Assembly: GCA_964625145.1 (NCBI GenBank)
Contig: CAZVAQ010000008.1
Coordinates: 1 to 43,884 of the forward strand
Direction: 5' to 3'
DNA: 43,884 nucleotides
Source: CAYTRP01 sp964625145
GTDB taxonomy: Bacteria > Sumerlaeota > Sumerlaeia > SLMS01 > JAHLLQ01
Positions 17,550 through 27,453 of the stretch are shown here, in pieces. Positions within the stretch are counted from its first letter, which is position 1. Every line of letters starts with the position of its first letter. The notes beneath the pieces are model-generated. The model saw nothing but the letters and a program-made list of their open reading frames with translations. It made no database searches and had not been told where the DNA came from. The translations under genes and the position numbers were made by a program.

Positions 17550-18860
17550 ATGCGGGAACCGCCCTCCAGCCCCCACTTTCTCTCCCCCCGGAACACCTTG
17601 GCCATGGCCTCCGCCATGGGGGTGACCATCGGGATTTCCCTGCATAATCCGCTGGTTTTGTGCGTCGGCGCGATGCTGGGGGTGGCGCTGGCCCTCGCAT
17701 TTGTCCACGCCAGCGGCCTGCTGAAGGGGATCCAGGTCGCCCGGGTCCACACAGCCCGGGCTTTCGAGGGGCAGACCGTCCCGGTCAGCATTGAGATCGA
17801 GTCTCATTCCCGTCTGAGCCAAGGGCTTGTCCTGATCGAGGACAGCTTCCCTCCCAGTGGACCGGGGCGGGTCCTGCATTTGGTGGAACGGCCGTTTGGG
17901 CGGGGGCAGAAGCTCTTCGTCCATTACAACGGGGAATGCAACCGGCACCGGGGACTTTATTCGATTGGTCCCTTGCTTCTGGAGGCCTACGACGCCCTCG
18001 GGCTGGTTCGTCGCCGGGTCCACTTCGAAGAGTTCACGCCGCTGTTGCTTTATCCCGCGTCCATCGATCTGGAGGGGACGCGCGTGCATGGGCGCGGAAC
18101 ACAGTTTCATGTCGGGCTGGAGACTTATCGCAGACCTGGTCAGAGCGAAGAGTTCACCGCCGTGCGCGAGTATCACTACGGCGATGGACCCAACACGATC
18201 CATTGGCGATCGACGGCGCGACGCGGTGTCCCGATGGTGAAGGAGTTTCGCGAGGACCTGACCACCGATGTCTCCATCTTTCTCGACATGGGGAGGATGG
18301 GGCAGACAGGCATTGGCGATCAAACGACGATTGAATACGCGATCAAGGCCGCAGCCAGCATCGCGCGGCGTGCGTACAACCGCGGGTTTGCGATGCAGTT
18401 GTTCGCAGTGGGCCCGGAGATCGAGCATATTCCATTGGGGCGTGGCGCGCGGCATTTGCTGATGATTCTGGACTCACTCGCGCTGCTGAAGGTCGAAGGC
18501 GCGTCACGCTTTGATGCCGCCGTGATGGAACATGGCACACGATTGCGACGTGGCGGCACTGTTGTCTTGATACAAGGCGCCACAACCGTGGAACCTGCAT
18601 CGATCAGCCAGATCATTCCACGTTTGCTGCAACGTCGCATCCAGGTGATCTGCGTTCTGGTGGATGACCGGCAGTTCGTGAAGTTGTTTCGCGAGCAGGA
18701 GGACCGGCACTATGCAGCGTCGCCGATTGAAACGACTGCGGCCCTGCTCGCAGAACTGGGAGCGCGGGTCCATGTGCTGAAGCGCGCGGCGGATCCCATC
18801 GAGGGAATGCGCATGGGTCTGGAGACGGTGCACGATGGGAGGAGCGGCAATGGTCGCTGA
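17550..18860 (+). CDS. DUF58 domain-containing membrane protein
   Basis: 436 residues. Two N-terminal membrane segments (ASAMGVTIGISL, LVLCVGAMLGVALALAFVHA) are followed by a beta-rich region. The DUF58 core EEFTAVREYHYGD...IHWRSTARRG...MVKEF lies at about residues 205-240, then a von Willebrand A-like C-terminal domain begins TDVSIFLDMG. DUF58 proteins usually work with a MoxR AAA ATPase and a transglutaminase-like membrane protein; here neither is adjacent. ATG 17550 (MREPPSSPHF) has an agagg site 5 bases upstream; ATG 17535 is possible. The stop overlaps the next start by 11 bases, so the two genes are coupled. Confidence 0.9.
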   Translation: MREPPSSPHFLSPRNTLAMASAMGVTIGISLHNPLVLCVGAMLGVALALAFVHASGLLKGIQVARVHTARAFEGQTVPVSIEIESHSRLSQGLVLIEDSFPPSGPGRVLHLVERPFGRGQKLFVHYNGECNRHRGLYSIGPLLLEAYDALGLVRRRVHFEEFTPLLLYPASIDLEGTRVHGRGTQFHVGLETYRRPGQSEEFTAVREYHYGDGPNTIHWRSTARRGVPMVKEFREDLTTDVSIFLDMGRMGQTGIGDQTTIEYAIKAAASIARRAYNRGFAMQLFAVGPEIEHIPLGRGARHLLMILDSLALLKVEGASRFDAAVMEHGTRLRRGGTVVLIQGATTVEPASISQIIPRLLQRRIQVICVLVDDRQFVKLFREQEDRHYAASPIETTAALLAELGARVHVLKRAADPIEGMRMGLETVHDGRSGNGR

Positions 18861-20070
18861 TCAGGAAATTCGCCGGCATCGCGAATGGCAATGGACGGCG
18901 ACCGGCTGGACGCGCGCGCACCGCATGAGTCTGGTGCTGATGCTCGCTTCGGTGTTTGCATTGGTGTTCGTGGACGGTTCGGAAGGCGGCATGGTGCTGG
19001 CTTCATTCTTCACGACGCTTTGCACCGTTGGCTTGCTGTTCGCGCGGCTGTTCGAGGCTTCGCTGACTGACCTTCTGCGAGGGATGCCGCCGAGGGATTG
19101 CGTCCTCTACTTCATGCTGCACGCGGTGGCGATGGTGGTTCCAGGGTTTGCCGGCTATGACGGCTGGCCGGTCGCGTTGGCATCGCTCCTCGCCTTTGCG
19201 TCGTTCACCGCCATTGACAAGCATGGATTCGGCCGACTGCATGCAGGTTCGTTGGTGCTTGTCCTGGTTGTGTGCGGTGCAGGACCTTTGCCGCCCATCG
19301 AGCCATTGATTGCGTACCTGTTCTTCTTCCTGCTGTCGTATCGCCTGGAGCATCTCGCGTCGCGTTTGACGCGCTATGGCGAAGGACGCGGTTTGCCCGT
19401 GATGCCGGCGGTCTTGCAGACAATTGTCTGGGTCGTCATTCCATGGATGGTGGTGAGTGCGGTGTTCGTTTGGCTCACGCCACTGATGGCGCCGCACACG
19501 CGGTTCCTGACTTTCGAACCCGGTGCTCCAACCGCCGCGACGCACATCGCGCGCGACATCTCCGTTGGAAAGATCCTGCGCGACTTGTTCATCCTGCTGG
19601 GGCTGGTGGGGTTGTTGGTGTACGCGGCGTGGTGGCTTGAGAGGCGCCTTGGCTTGCGGCGCGGTGGCCGCGCGGCAGCCGTCGAGGAGCAAATCCCGGC
19701 GGCCACGTCCATTGTTCGCAGCACCGGCAAGCCGGCACCTGTTCCGCAGGTCGAACTTCCCCGCGACGCGCGCGGCCGGATCCTGGCGCGCTTCAAGCAA
19801 CTGGCCGAAACGATTGCCAAGGATGGCTGGGGGCGGAAGCGGTCGGAGACGGCGCGCGAGTTCATCCGGCGGCTGGGGAGCGAACTAAACGTCGAAGCCG
19901 CGTCGCTGTCGGATGCGGGAGAGGCGGCCGCGCGGATTGGGGATCTGTACCGTGCGTGTTACTCGGAACTACCCGTTGGCGATCGCGAGGCGGAGGAGTT
20001 TCTGCAATGGGCCGCGGCCACGGAATCGGAGGTGCAGGCGCGGGCGACCGGAACGGATGCGATGCCTTGA
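18850..20070 (+). CDS. Multispanning membrane protein with DUF4129-like C-terminal domain
   Basis: 406 residues. The N-terminal half has about six hydrophobic helices, for example MSLVLMLASVFALVFV, FMLHAVAMVVPGFAG and LIAYLFFFLLSYRL. One further helix (LFILLGLVGLLVYAAWWL, about residue 245) precedes a soluble C-terminal domain. That domain has the DUF4129 pattern: a helix ILARFKQLAETIAKDG, then RSETAREFIRRL and a closing ARIGDLYRACYSE. DUF4129 normally ends TgpA-type transglutaminase proteins; the transglutaminase domain is absent here. ATG 18850 is supported by ggagg 7 bases upstream, giving an 11-base overlap with the DUF58 gene. The pair probably forms one membrane complex. Confidence 0.82.
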   Translation: MVADQEIRRHREWQWTATGWTRAHRMSLVLMLASVFALVFVDGSEGGMVLASFFTTLCTVGLLFARLFEASLTDLLRGMPPRDCVLYFMLHAVAMVVPGFAGYDGWPVALASLLAFASFTAIDKHGFGRLHAGSLVLVLVVCGAGPLPPIEPLIAYLFFFLLSYRLEHLASRLTRYGEGRGLPVMPAVLQTIVWVVIPWMVVSAVFVWLTPLMAPHTRFLTFEPGAPTAATHIARDISVGKILRDLFILLGLVGLLVYAAWWLERRLGLRRGGRAAAVEEQIPAATSIVRSTGKPAPVPQVELPRDARGRILARFKQLAETIAKDGWGRKRSETAREFIRRLGSELNVEAASLSDAGEAAARIGDLYRACYSELPVGDREAEEFLQWAAATESEVQARATGTDAMP

Positions 20071-20132
20071 CCCCGGGGGGGAGCGTTGGGGAGCCTGTCG
20101 GCGCGTGATCAATTCGCCAGCCAAGGCCCCCC

Positions 20133-21314
20133 ATGTCCGACCCGACCAGCGAGAATCCGACACCTATAGAAGCTTCCGAGAGTCCTGCGCCTGTTCGCCG
20201 CAAGGCCGGTTTCTTCTCGCGCCTGTTCGAGAACAAGAATGTCGAGGAGGCCGAGGAGACACTGCGCCAGTTGGAGCAGGCGGATCTGGAGCCTGCGGCC
20301 GCGGACACGGAGAAGCGCGGTTGGTGGTGGGGGAGGCGCAAGGAGGCCGAAAGCGAGGCGCTGCCGCGCGTGTCGTGGTTCCAACGCCTACGCGACCGGC
20401 TGGGACGCACGCGCAAGAGTTTGCTGGAGCAGGTGAAGTCTATCCTCGGTGGCGCCAACAAGCTGGATGAGGAGACCATCGAGGAGATCGAGGACGTCCT
20501 GATCCAGGGGGACGTCGCCATTCCCACCACAAACAAGATCATCGACCGCATGAAGCGCGCGGCGCGCAGTGGAGACGCCAAGGGCGACGCGCTCTTCGGC
20601 GTCTTCAAGGATGCCATTCACGACATCCTGGCCTACTCTGCCCCCGGCTTCGATCCGGTCGTGGCAGAGGGCGAGCCGTATGTGGTGATGGTCGCCGGTG
20701 TGAACGGAGTCGGCAAGACGACGACGGTGGCGAAGATGGCGGCGCGCTGCACGGCGGCGGGGCTGAAGACGATGTTGGTTGCCGGCGACACGTTCCGCGC
20801 GGCAGCGGTTGAACAGCTTCAGATTTGGGCCGAGCGGACCGGGTGCGAGTTCGTGCGCGGTGAAGACCGCGGCGATGCGGCGGCGCTGTGCTACGATGCA
20901 TTGCAGCGCGCGCGTAATCGCGGCGTGCAGGTTGTCTTCATCGACACGGCAGGCAGGTTGCACACCAAGTCGTCGCTGATGGACGAACTGGGCAAGATCC
21001 AGCGCGTGTGTTCAAAGATGATCCCCGGCGCGCCGCACGAGACGTTGCTGGTGATTGATGCGACGACGGGTCAGAACGCGATCCAGCAGGTGAAGCTTTT
21101 CTCCGAGGCGGTCACCATCAACGGGTTGGTCATGACGAAGCTGGACGGCACCGCGAAGGGCGGCGTGCTGTTGAGCATCCTCGACATGTACCGCATTCCG
21201 ATCACGTTGGTGGGCGTCGGCGAGGGCGTCACGGACCTTCGCGATTTCGACGCGGATCAGTTCGCCGCCGCGTTGTTTGGCGAGGAGTTGCGGCGCGATG
21301 CGGGGAATGGGTGA
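20133..21314 (+). CDS. ftsY: Signal recognition particle receptor FtsY
   Basis: 393 residues. GTPase that docks SRP-bound ribosomes at the membrane. A short acidic and basic N-terminal A region (about residues 1-95) precedes the NG domain. GTPase motifs: G1 GVNGVGKTTTVAKMA (about residue 189), DTFRAAAVEQLQIW, DTAGRLHTKSSLMDEL and TKLDGTAKGG, ending GVGEGVTDLRDFDADQF. FtsY and not Ffh, because there is no methionine-rich M domain and the N-terminal extension is charged. It follows the DUF4129 gene by 62 bases and may share its transcript. Confidence 0.97.
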   Translation: MSDPTSENPTPIEASESPAPVRRKAGFFSRLFENKNVEEAEETLRQLEQADLEPAAADTEKRGWWWGRRKEAESEALPRVSWFQRLRDRLGRTRKSLLEQVKSILGGANKLDEETIEEIEDVLIQGDVAIPTTNKIIDRMKRAARSGDAKGDALFGVFKDAIHDILAYSAPGFDPVVAEGEPYVVMVAGVNGVGKTTTVAKMAARCTAAGLKTMLVAGDTFRAAAVEQLQIWAERTGCEFVRGEDRGDAAALCYDALQRARNRGVQVVFIDTAGRLHTKSSLMDELGKIQRVCSKMIPGAPHETLLVIDATTGQNAIQQVKLFSEAVTINGLVMTKLDGTAKGGVLLSILDMYRIPITLVGVGEGVTDLRDFDADQFAAALFGEELRRDAGNG

Positions 21315-21484
21315 CGCACAGTTGTGGCCTGATATGTCGGGCCTTCGGCCCTACTCGAGTGTCGCGCTACGCGCTGGCGATCTGATGTGACCAGAAGCCA
21401 TTGCATGAGGAGGATGCACATCGTCGACGCGCGCAGGTCGGTCTTACTTGCGATCCAAGGCAGCATGCAAAACGTCAAAGTCTC
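21315..21484. other. Intergenic stretch between convergent genes
   Basis: 170 bases between ftsY and the minus-strand membrane protein. It holds one small hairpin, gggcc-ttc-ggccc (21339-21351), not followed by a T run on either strand, and a loose inverted pattern around cgcgctacgcgct. No gene is supported. Confidence 0.6.
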
Positions 21485-24085
21485 TCACCTCTCGATGCCA
21501 CCGATCACTTCGATTCCGAGTGACCTGATGCCGGCGGCTTGCGAAGTGCTTTGATTTGGTGGGCGGGGGGTTGACATCTGGATAAAGGTCCGTCCGCGTC
21601 CGCGTGTGAACAATTCGCCGTTGGGGTCGTTGAGCACGCTGGTGCCCAGGGCGCGGCCGCCGCCGGAGAGCAGGCCGAGCGGCGCCATCTCAAACAGGGC
21701 GCTGGCTGGGACGTTCTCCAGTTCGACAGTTGCCAGATTCGCGCTGAGCACCTTCAGGCGGGGATGTTCGAAGGGGAGGCCAAATGCCACCGTCAACGGC
21801 GCGCCGCGCTCCAGGCGCAGCATCGGCTCGTTGGAGCCGGGGGTGAATGCCTGGGCGAAGCCACCGCGCATTCCCAGACCGGAGTCGTAACTGAATCGAT
21901 AGTCCTCCGGGAAGTCGACGAGACTCACGCTCGTCAGGTCCTGGTGGACGATGAAGGAGTTTGTCCGCGGGACGGGATTGAGCTCCACGAGCACGATGAT
22001 CGAGCGCGCCTGGATGTCCGCGTCGACTCCCAGGTCGGCGGAGATGGTCGATTCCTCGGCAAGGCCCACGAAGTAGAACTTTCCCTTCATGGTCGGCAGA
22101 ATGCGCGAGGCCTGATGGGGATTCGCGATGTGGCGCAGCAGCACGGCGGCGTTCTCGCGGTTGAGCGCCTGGTCGGAATCGTTGTCCAGGTTGCCGCGCG
22201 CGGTGAGGACGTCCACCACATTGTCCCAAATGTTCCACAGGACGACGGTCTGCTGGCCAAACCAGAACCGGGTGGTGCTGCGGTCGAGAGAGATGGATTC
22301 GCCAGCCTTCATGGCTCCCAACGAGATGCCGCGGTTGCCGGTGATGATGGCGGTCGCGTAGAAATCCAGACTTGTGTTGTTGGTCAGCTCGCCCTCCAGC
22401 CACGCAGTGCGGTCCTGTCCCACAAAGGCGACGGTCGATTGGACCCCGCCCGGGCGCTTGTGGGGACCACGAGCCAGGAACTGGGTCGTGTCAAAGGTCC
22501 TCAGCGGCCATGAGTCCACCATGGTTCCGGTGCTGGTTTGTTGGATGACGGGCCGGCGCTGTGCGAAGCCGAGTCCATCGCCGCCCGCATCGGTGAATAT
22601 GTTGGTGAAGGAGGGGTCGACCAGGATGAAGGGATTGGCCCACGGGTCGGCATCCGCGGCGGCCAACTTCTCCTGCCTCGGCGCGGCGCGGTAATTCCCG
22701 GGGTTCTGCACGAAGAGGCTGTAGGCGCTGATCTCCTCGAAGTGCGGATCGTCCTCGTATCCCACCAGGATGGTGGATTCGCGCGCGATGGTTTCGCCGC
22801 CCTTCGTCCAAACGCCCAGCGTGTAAATCAGGGCCGTGAAGAAGAGCACGATGGCGGGCACCGTGAACCATGCCCATTGGATGCGCTTGGTCATGCCGAG
22901 GAAGAGGAAATTCACCGGCCCGACAATCACCGTGTAGATCACGCACAGGGCGACGACAAGGAAGAGATTCGGCGGGCGCGCGGCGCGGCCCGTGACGGTC
23001 TTGGTGCGCTTGAGGGCATCCGGCAGCGACGCGCGCCAGTCCATGGGCTCCGGCAGGGGCAGGACCGATTGCCACATGGGGGCGAACAGGGCCCGCGACA
23101 GGAGCGAGTCACTCTGGAAATCAGCCCCCGCGAAGATGATGCGCCCCTTTCCCAATCGCTGCTGCACCAAGGCCGGGATGGGATTGTCGGTATCGCCCGC
23201 ATCAACCAACACCTGGGCACCGGGGCGCAGTGTCATGTTTGAAAGGAGCAAGGAAGGCGTGTCGCCGATGTCCTCTCCCGGAGGCGCGAGCCGCAGGGTG
23301 CCGCTCTGTGTGTTGAGGGCGTAGCGGGAGGACGAGTTGACATCTGCCGGTAACAAGTTGTCGCCCTCTGCTGCGGCGTACCCCGCCGAGTTCGCGCCGC
23401 CCAGGAAGACCAACGTGCCGCCCATGGAGACCCAGTCCATCAGGGCCTCGCGACTGCGCGCGGTCAGCCGGCCCTCCGGCCAACTGGGGAACACCAACAC
23501 ATCAACGGAATCGTAGCCCATCCAATCATCGAACAGATTACCGGGTGCGAGGTTGCCCTCCACGATATAGGCAGCGCCCGCACGGGGATTGGGGTAGTAG
23601 AGGCGACGCATCTGGTCCGTCACCGTCACCATCAGGATTCGATGACTGGGGAGTGCCTGCAGCGCCGAGATCGGATCGCTGCGGAGGCGGCGGCCGGTGG
23701 CAGTCCGCACCTCCAGCGTGGGGGGCACGGGCAGGCTCTGACGGATGCGCGAGTACACCACGAATTGCTGGTTCGAGAATGCGGGGACCGACACGTCGTG
23801 GCGGAAATTGTACTGCGAATTGCCACCCGAGGCGCTGGAGGACTGGACGATCAGCGAGCCGTCGAAGTCGAGTGACCGGTCCCCGGGCCGCCCTTCGGCC
23901 GGTTGGTTCGAGATGCGGACGACGACCGGGAACCACTTCCCCGGCTTGTAGTACCCGCCAAAGGTATCCTGGGCGATGGAGATCTGCAGGTCTCCCTGCG
24001 CGGTGGCGGCAGCGGGAAGGCATGCGGCCAGCAGGAGCAGAAGAGCCCAGAGATAGTTGGTGCAGGACTTGGCGGGTATCGTCAT
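21485..24085 (-). CDS. Exported membrane protein with a GATase-like domain, unknown function
   Basis: 866 residues from ATG 24085; a GTG at 24133 would add 16. The N-terminus is a signal peptide (LWALLLLLAACLPAAATAQG). An Ig-like beta domain follows (GGYYKPGKWFPVVVRIS). Then comes a Rossmann-type segment resembling class I glutamine-amidotransferase-like domains (VDVLVFPSWPEGRLT, SMGGTLVFLGG, GKGRIIFAGADFQ). Two membrane helices follow at about residues 380-450 (LFLVVALCVIYTVIVGPVNFLF, AWFTVPAIVLFFTALIYTLGV, each approximate). A long extracytoplasmic C-terminal region has no motif I know. Proteins of this layout often accompany DUF58 and MoxR systems, and DUF58 is encoded 2.6 kb away on the other strand. 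No enzymatic residues of a true amidotransferase are visible. Confidence 0.75.
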   Translation of the reverse strand: MTIPAKSCTNYLWALLLLLAACLPAAATAQGDLQISIAQDTFGGYYKPGKWFPVVVRISNQPAEGRPGDRSLDFDGSLIVQSSSASGGNSQYNFRHDVSVPAFSNQQFVVYSRIRQSLPVPPTLEVRTATGRRLRSDPISALQALPSHRILMVTVTDQMRRLYYPNPRAGAAYIVEGNLAPGNLFDDWMGYDSVDVLVFPSWPEGRLTARSREALMDWVSMGGTLVFLGGANSAGYAAAEGDNLLPADVNSSSRYALNTQSGTLRLAPPGEDIGDTPSLLLSNMTLRPGAQVLVDAGDTDNPIPALVQQRLGKGRIIFAGADFQSDSLLSRALFAPMWQSVLPLPEPMDWRASLPDALKRTKTVTGRAARPPNLFLVVALCVIYTVIVGPVNFLFLGMTKRIQWAWFTVPAIVLFFTALIYTLGVWTKGGETIARESTILVGYEDDPHFEEISAYSLFVQNPGNYRAAPRQEKLAAADADPWANPFILVDPSFTNIFTDAGGDGLGFAQRRPVIQQTSTGTMVDSWPLRTFDTTQFLARGPHKRPGGVQSTVAFVGQDRTAWLEGELTNNTSLDFYATAIITGNRGISLGAMKAGESISLDRSTTRFWFGQQTVVLWNIWDNVVDVLTARGNLDNDSDQALNRENAAVLLRHIANPHQASRILPTMKGKFYFVGLAEESTISADLGVDADIQARSIIVLVELNPVPRTNSFIVHQDLTSVSLVDFPEDYRFSYDSGLGMRGGFAQAFTPGSNEPMLRLERGAPLTVAFGLPFEHPRLKVLSANLATVELENVPASALFEMAPLGLLSGGGRALGTSVLNDPNGELFTRGRGRTFIQMSTPRPPNQSTSQAAGIRSLGIEVIGGIER

Positions 24086-24194
24086 CGTGGGCACGGGTAC
24101 CTTGCGGGATTCCAATTCAAGAACCACCTCCACCCCAAACCCTGCACCCGGGGAAAGTCAAAGTGTTTGGCCATGCCGCGCCTCGTGGATCCTG

Positions 24195-27100
24195 CTACTC
24201 CACGATCATCGTCGCCAAGGCCTCCACGTCGGCTTGGTCCACCTCGCCGTCCTCATTGACGTCGCCATCGGTCGGCAGGTTTGGCTCCAGCCCCGCCAGA
24301 TGGTTCCCCAGCATCGTCACATCCGCCACATTGACGATTCCGTCGCCGGTAAAGTCGAACGGCACGACTACCCCGGTCCCGCGGAGCACGACATGTTGGA
24401 GCGGGGAGAGGAAGTCATCGCTCTTGATGCGGATGGCCGCTTCATAAAGCCCCGCGACCGGCGGGGAGAAGTCCACCGTCAGCGGCAGCGACCCACCAGG
24501 TGCCAGCGGCGTGGGGATGAAGGGCGCGCCTGCCAGGTTGAAGGGGCCGGGGAGTTCAATGCTCTCCGCCACGGCGCTGTGAATGCGGTAAGAGCGCCCG
24601 GAGGCGCCGCTGCCTGCGAAGAAGCCCACCCGGGAGCCGCCGGGAATGAAGGGTGGAAGTTCGCCTTCGAAGACTTCGACTCCGTTGAACACCGCACGGA
24701 TACGGCCGTCGATGTGCTCAAAAGTCACTTCGTTGGCGCTTCCATCGGTGTGGATGGCGTCCGTGAACAACCACGATTGCAGATACCGGAAACCGCCATC
24801 GCGAAAGCAGGACAGATTGTACAACCCCAGCGAGTTGAAGCCCAGCATGAGCGCGGAGCCTCCCGCGGAACCATCGTTGAAGAGGATGAAGTCCGGCGTG
24901 GCGCGAATCACCACGTAGAAGGAATTGCTGTCGGCTGACTCCTGGGAGACTGACAGCGTGAGTGTGCCATCACCAAAGGGAGCATCACCCCACATCGAGT
25001 ACATCCAGATATCCGGCGTGCCCGCCGCGTTGGCGACATAGGCAGAATCTGCCTGCGACCAATTGGCGACATTGCCTGGCAGCCAACCCGGTACCGCCGG
25101 ATCGTCAAAGCCGTCCTTCATGCGATTCATCAGATAGACGGATTCGATCTCCATCGGGTTGGAGCCATCGGAGTTGGAGAGGGTCACATTCTCGATGCTC
25201 GAAGTGGTTGTGGCCAACTGCTCTCCGAAGTCCAGTACCCGGTCATTGGCCGGCAATATCGAATCGACGATGTCGAGCGTGCCGATGGCCGGCGCGACAC
25301 CATTGGCCGTCAGGAACACCGGCATGGATGGCCGCAGCGGATCGTTCGTCAGGATCCGCGCTGTGGCGGTGGACCAAACGAGGTCGGAAGGCGAAGCAAG
25401 CACATCGAAGTCAAAATCTCCCAATGCAGGGACGGCAGTTGGGAAGCTGGTGATTCCTGCCACACGGAAAGCATTCGATCCATCGGGGATTCGCTGTACC
25501 TCGATGTCGTCGAATGCAAAGGCCGGGCGGAGCAGGCCGTCCGTGCTGGCGACGGAACTTGCGACAAACCCGATGCGTCCAGCGCCCGTGATCGATGAGT
25601 CCACCACACCGCCGAGGTAGTAGCCGTTCACGTAGAACTGAAGCACCGGCCCGACGGCCTCCACCCGCACGCGGTTGCTGAAGGGCGGTGTCGTGACGGA
25701 CGGCGAGAGCGATGTGGTCAGGATGGGCGTGACCGTGCCGTTCACAATCTTGAACGCCGTGAAGCCATTGTTGCCGGAGATGCCGAACAAGTAGGCCGTG
25801 CCACCGACCAACGACCCGCTGAGTGCTGGCTCTCCGCGAACCGCGACGTAGGCAAAGCTGCCATCCCATCCCGTGTGCTCGATGGTGACCTCGATGGCGA
25901 CGTCGCGAAATTTTTGCAACGAATAGGTGGACTCCATGAATCCGGAGCTGAGATCCGACGGCCCGGCCAGATAGCGTCCATCCTCCACGCGCCAATCGTT
26001 GTCACCGCCGGGGCGCAGTGTCTTCTGCCATCCCGGCGCGGCATTGTCCCGGAAGTCCTGATGATACGAGCCGTCGATGATGACGCTCTGAATCTGCACA
26101 GGAGCTTCACTTGCGTTGCTGACGGCCAATTGCGCGGCAACTTCATCGCCGAGTCCCACATCGCCATAGTCGACGACCTGGTCGTCATCGGGCTCTTGGC
26201 TGTCAGTCACGGACAGGTTGATGCCGGAGTCTGTCACTTCCAGCCGGACTGCCACCTCCGTGTTCACCTCGGAACCCGTGGTCGAGAAGATCGCCTTGGC
26301 GAAGTAGACGCCGGGGTCGAGGAACCCCGCCGTGGGTGTGGTGGAGAGCGATGTACTGACGTGGCTGGATGTGAAGGAGCCGGACGACGGCCAGACTTGA
26401 AGCCAGGAAGCGGTGGTTGATGCCGACCAGTTCGCGATGCCGTCGCTCTTGCGGAACAGAGTGACTGGAAATGCCGATGGCAACGCGTCGCCACCTGCCT
26501 CCATGATGAAAGACACGGGCTCGAAGGGTAGTGCCGCAAACGGGCCGGAGTTGGTGTACAGGTGCATGTCGCTCTGGAACAGGAGCGAGGGCAGTCCGCC
26601 GCCTTTCGACACGCCGACCAAGGCGCGCTTGGTCTCCATCTTGAGGAAGGTGATGCGGATCGTGCCGGAGTAGAACAGCTCCACCTGGAAGTTGTTCACG
26701 CGCGGAGCGTCGAATTCCTGCACGCCATCGTAAGTCAGCACCAACCGGTCCGGCAGCGATGTGCGGTAGATGGTTCCCTGCCCGCCGCCGGCTGCAGGCT
26801 GCAGGTCGGCGTGAAACGCGGAGATGCGCGGTGTGTTGAAGTGCGTGGCGAGGGCCGGGTTCGAGCTCAGGTTCGGCCCTGTCATGGTGATCAGGCCGTT
26901 GCTGCTGACATAGACGGAGTTGTACGGGACACCATGCAGCGGGAATGAACTCGGAGCGAGGGGGACCTCGACAGACTGGTCGTCACCCAAGGCCATGTCC
27001 ACCGCCCCTCCGGTGATGGCGACGGGATATTGAAACGCGGAGTCAAGCGTTGCCACATAGCCATTGGGATTATCCGCCGGCAGCAGCGTGAGCGTCTTGT

Positions 27101-27359
27101 ATTCGAGATCGAAATCGCCGCCGGAAAAGAATTCCGTGAACCAATCGGTGACTTCTTCGCGTGCGGCGCGCGTGCGCAAATCCGTCGGTGATGGTGCCGC
27201 AGGGATTGCGGGGGTGATAGAGGACGGCAGGGTGTGGAGCAGTTCATCGCCGGCCTGCAACGCTGCAGGCGCGAGCAAGGCTGAGATTGCAAGGAGACTG
27301 TGGAACAGAACTTTTCGAATCGTGCCACCCTGCCCGGAAACGTTCACCGCCAGCCGCAT
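24195..27359 (-). CDS. Secreted multidomain protein with nested jelly-roll domains and dockerin-like C-terminus
   Basis: 1054 residues from ATG 27359 (MRLAVNVSG), with a signal peptide (LLAISALLAPAALQAG). Order of parts: a beta module with YNSVYVSSNGLITMTG (about 60-280); a BACON-like module, NWSASTTASWLQVWPSSG (about 310); then two copies of a composite unit. Each composite opens like a choice-of-anchor D/HYDIN domain (VVDYGDVGLGDEVAAQLAV; RVLDFGEQL), is interrupted by a concanavalin-like segment (FRDNAAPGWQ...FYVNGYYLGGV; FDDPAVPGW...AVFNGVEVFEG), and closes with the HYDIN end (ILTNDPLRPSMPVFLTANG; IKSDDFLSPLQHVVLRGTG). The tail has two calcium-loop repeats (FTGDGIVNVADVTMLGNHL, GDVNEDGEVDQADVEAL). 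It is exported and probably binds carbohydrate or protein at the surface. No catalytic domain is seen. Confidence 0.85.
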   Translation of the reverse strand: MRLAVNVSGQGGTIRKVLFHSLLAISALLAPAALQAGDELLHTLPSSITPAIPAAPSPTDLRTRAAREEVTDWFTEFFSGGDFDLEYKTLTLLPADNPNGYVATLDSAFQYPVAITGGAVDMALGDDQSVEVPLAPSSFPLHGVPYNSVYVSSNGLITMTGPNLSSNPALATHFNTPRISAFHADLQPAAGGGQGTIYRTSLPDRLVLTYDGVQEFDAPRVNNFQVELFYSGTIRITFLKMETKRALVGVSKGGGLPSLLFQSDMHLYTNSGPFAALPFEPVSFIMEAGGDALPSAFPVTLFRKSDGIANWSASTTASWLQVWPSSGSFTSSHVSTSLSTTPTAGFLDPGVYFAKAIFSTTGSEVNTEVAVRLEVTDSGINLSVTDSQEPDDDQVVDYGDVGLGDEVAAQLAVSNASEAPVQIQSVIIDGSYHQDFRDNAAPGWQKTLRPGGDNDWRVEDGRYLAGPSDLSSGFMESTYSLQKFRDVAIEVTIEHTGWDGSFAYVAVRGEPALSGSLVGGTAYLFGISGNNGFTAFKIVNGTVTPILTTSLSPSVTTPPFSNRVRVEAVGPVLQFYVNGYYLGGVVDSSITGAGRIGFVASSVASTDGLLRPAFAFDDIEVQRIPDGSNAFRVAGITSFPTAVPALGDFDFDVLASPSDLVWSTATARILTNDPLRPSMPVFLTANGVAPAIGTLDIVDSILPANDRVLDFGEQLATTTSSIENVTLSNSDGSNPMEIESVYLMNRMKDGFDDPAVPGWLPGNVANWSQADSAYVANAAGTPDIWMYSMWGDAPFGDGTLTLSVSQESADSNSFYVVIRATPDFILFNDGSAGGSALMLGFNSLGLYNLSCFRDGGFRYLQSWLFTDAIHTDGSANEVTFEHIDGRIRAVFNGVEVFEGELPPFIPGGSRVGFFAGSGASGRSYRIHSAVAESIELPGPFNLAGAPFIPTPLAPGGSLPLTVDFSPPVAGLYEAAIRIKSDDFLSPLQHVVLRGTGVVVPFDFTGDGIVNVADVTMLGNHLAGLEPNLPTDGDVNEDGEVDQADVEALATMIVE

Positions 27360-27453
27360 AGAGTTTTCGCTCCAGATGAATCGGCCTCGGACTTTCCGGG
27401 CCCATCGTGATAGTGTGGGATGCGGGAGGAGGTGCAGGCAACTCCAACCCTGC

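Noticed and set aside
21339..21351. Terminator after ftsY
   Set aside because: The stem is only five base pairs and no T run follows on either strand.
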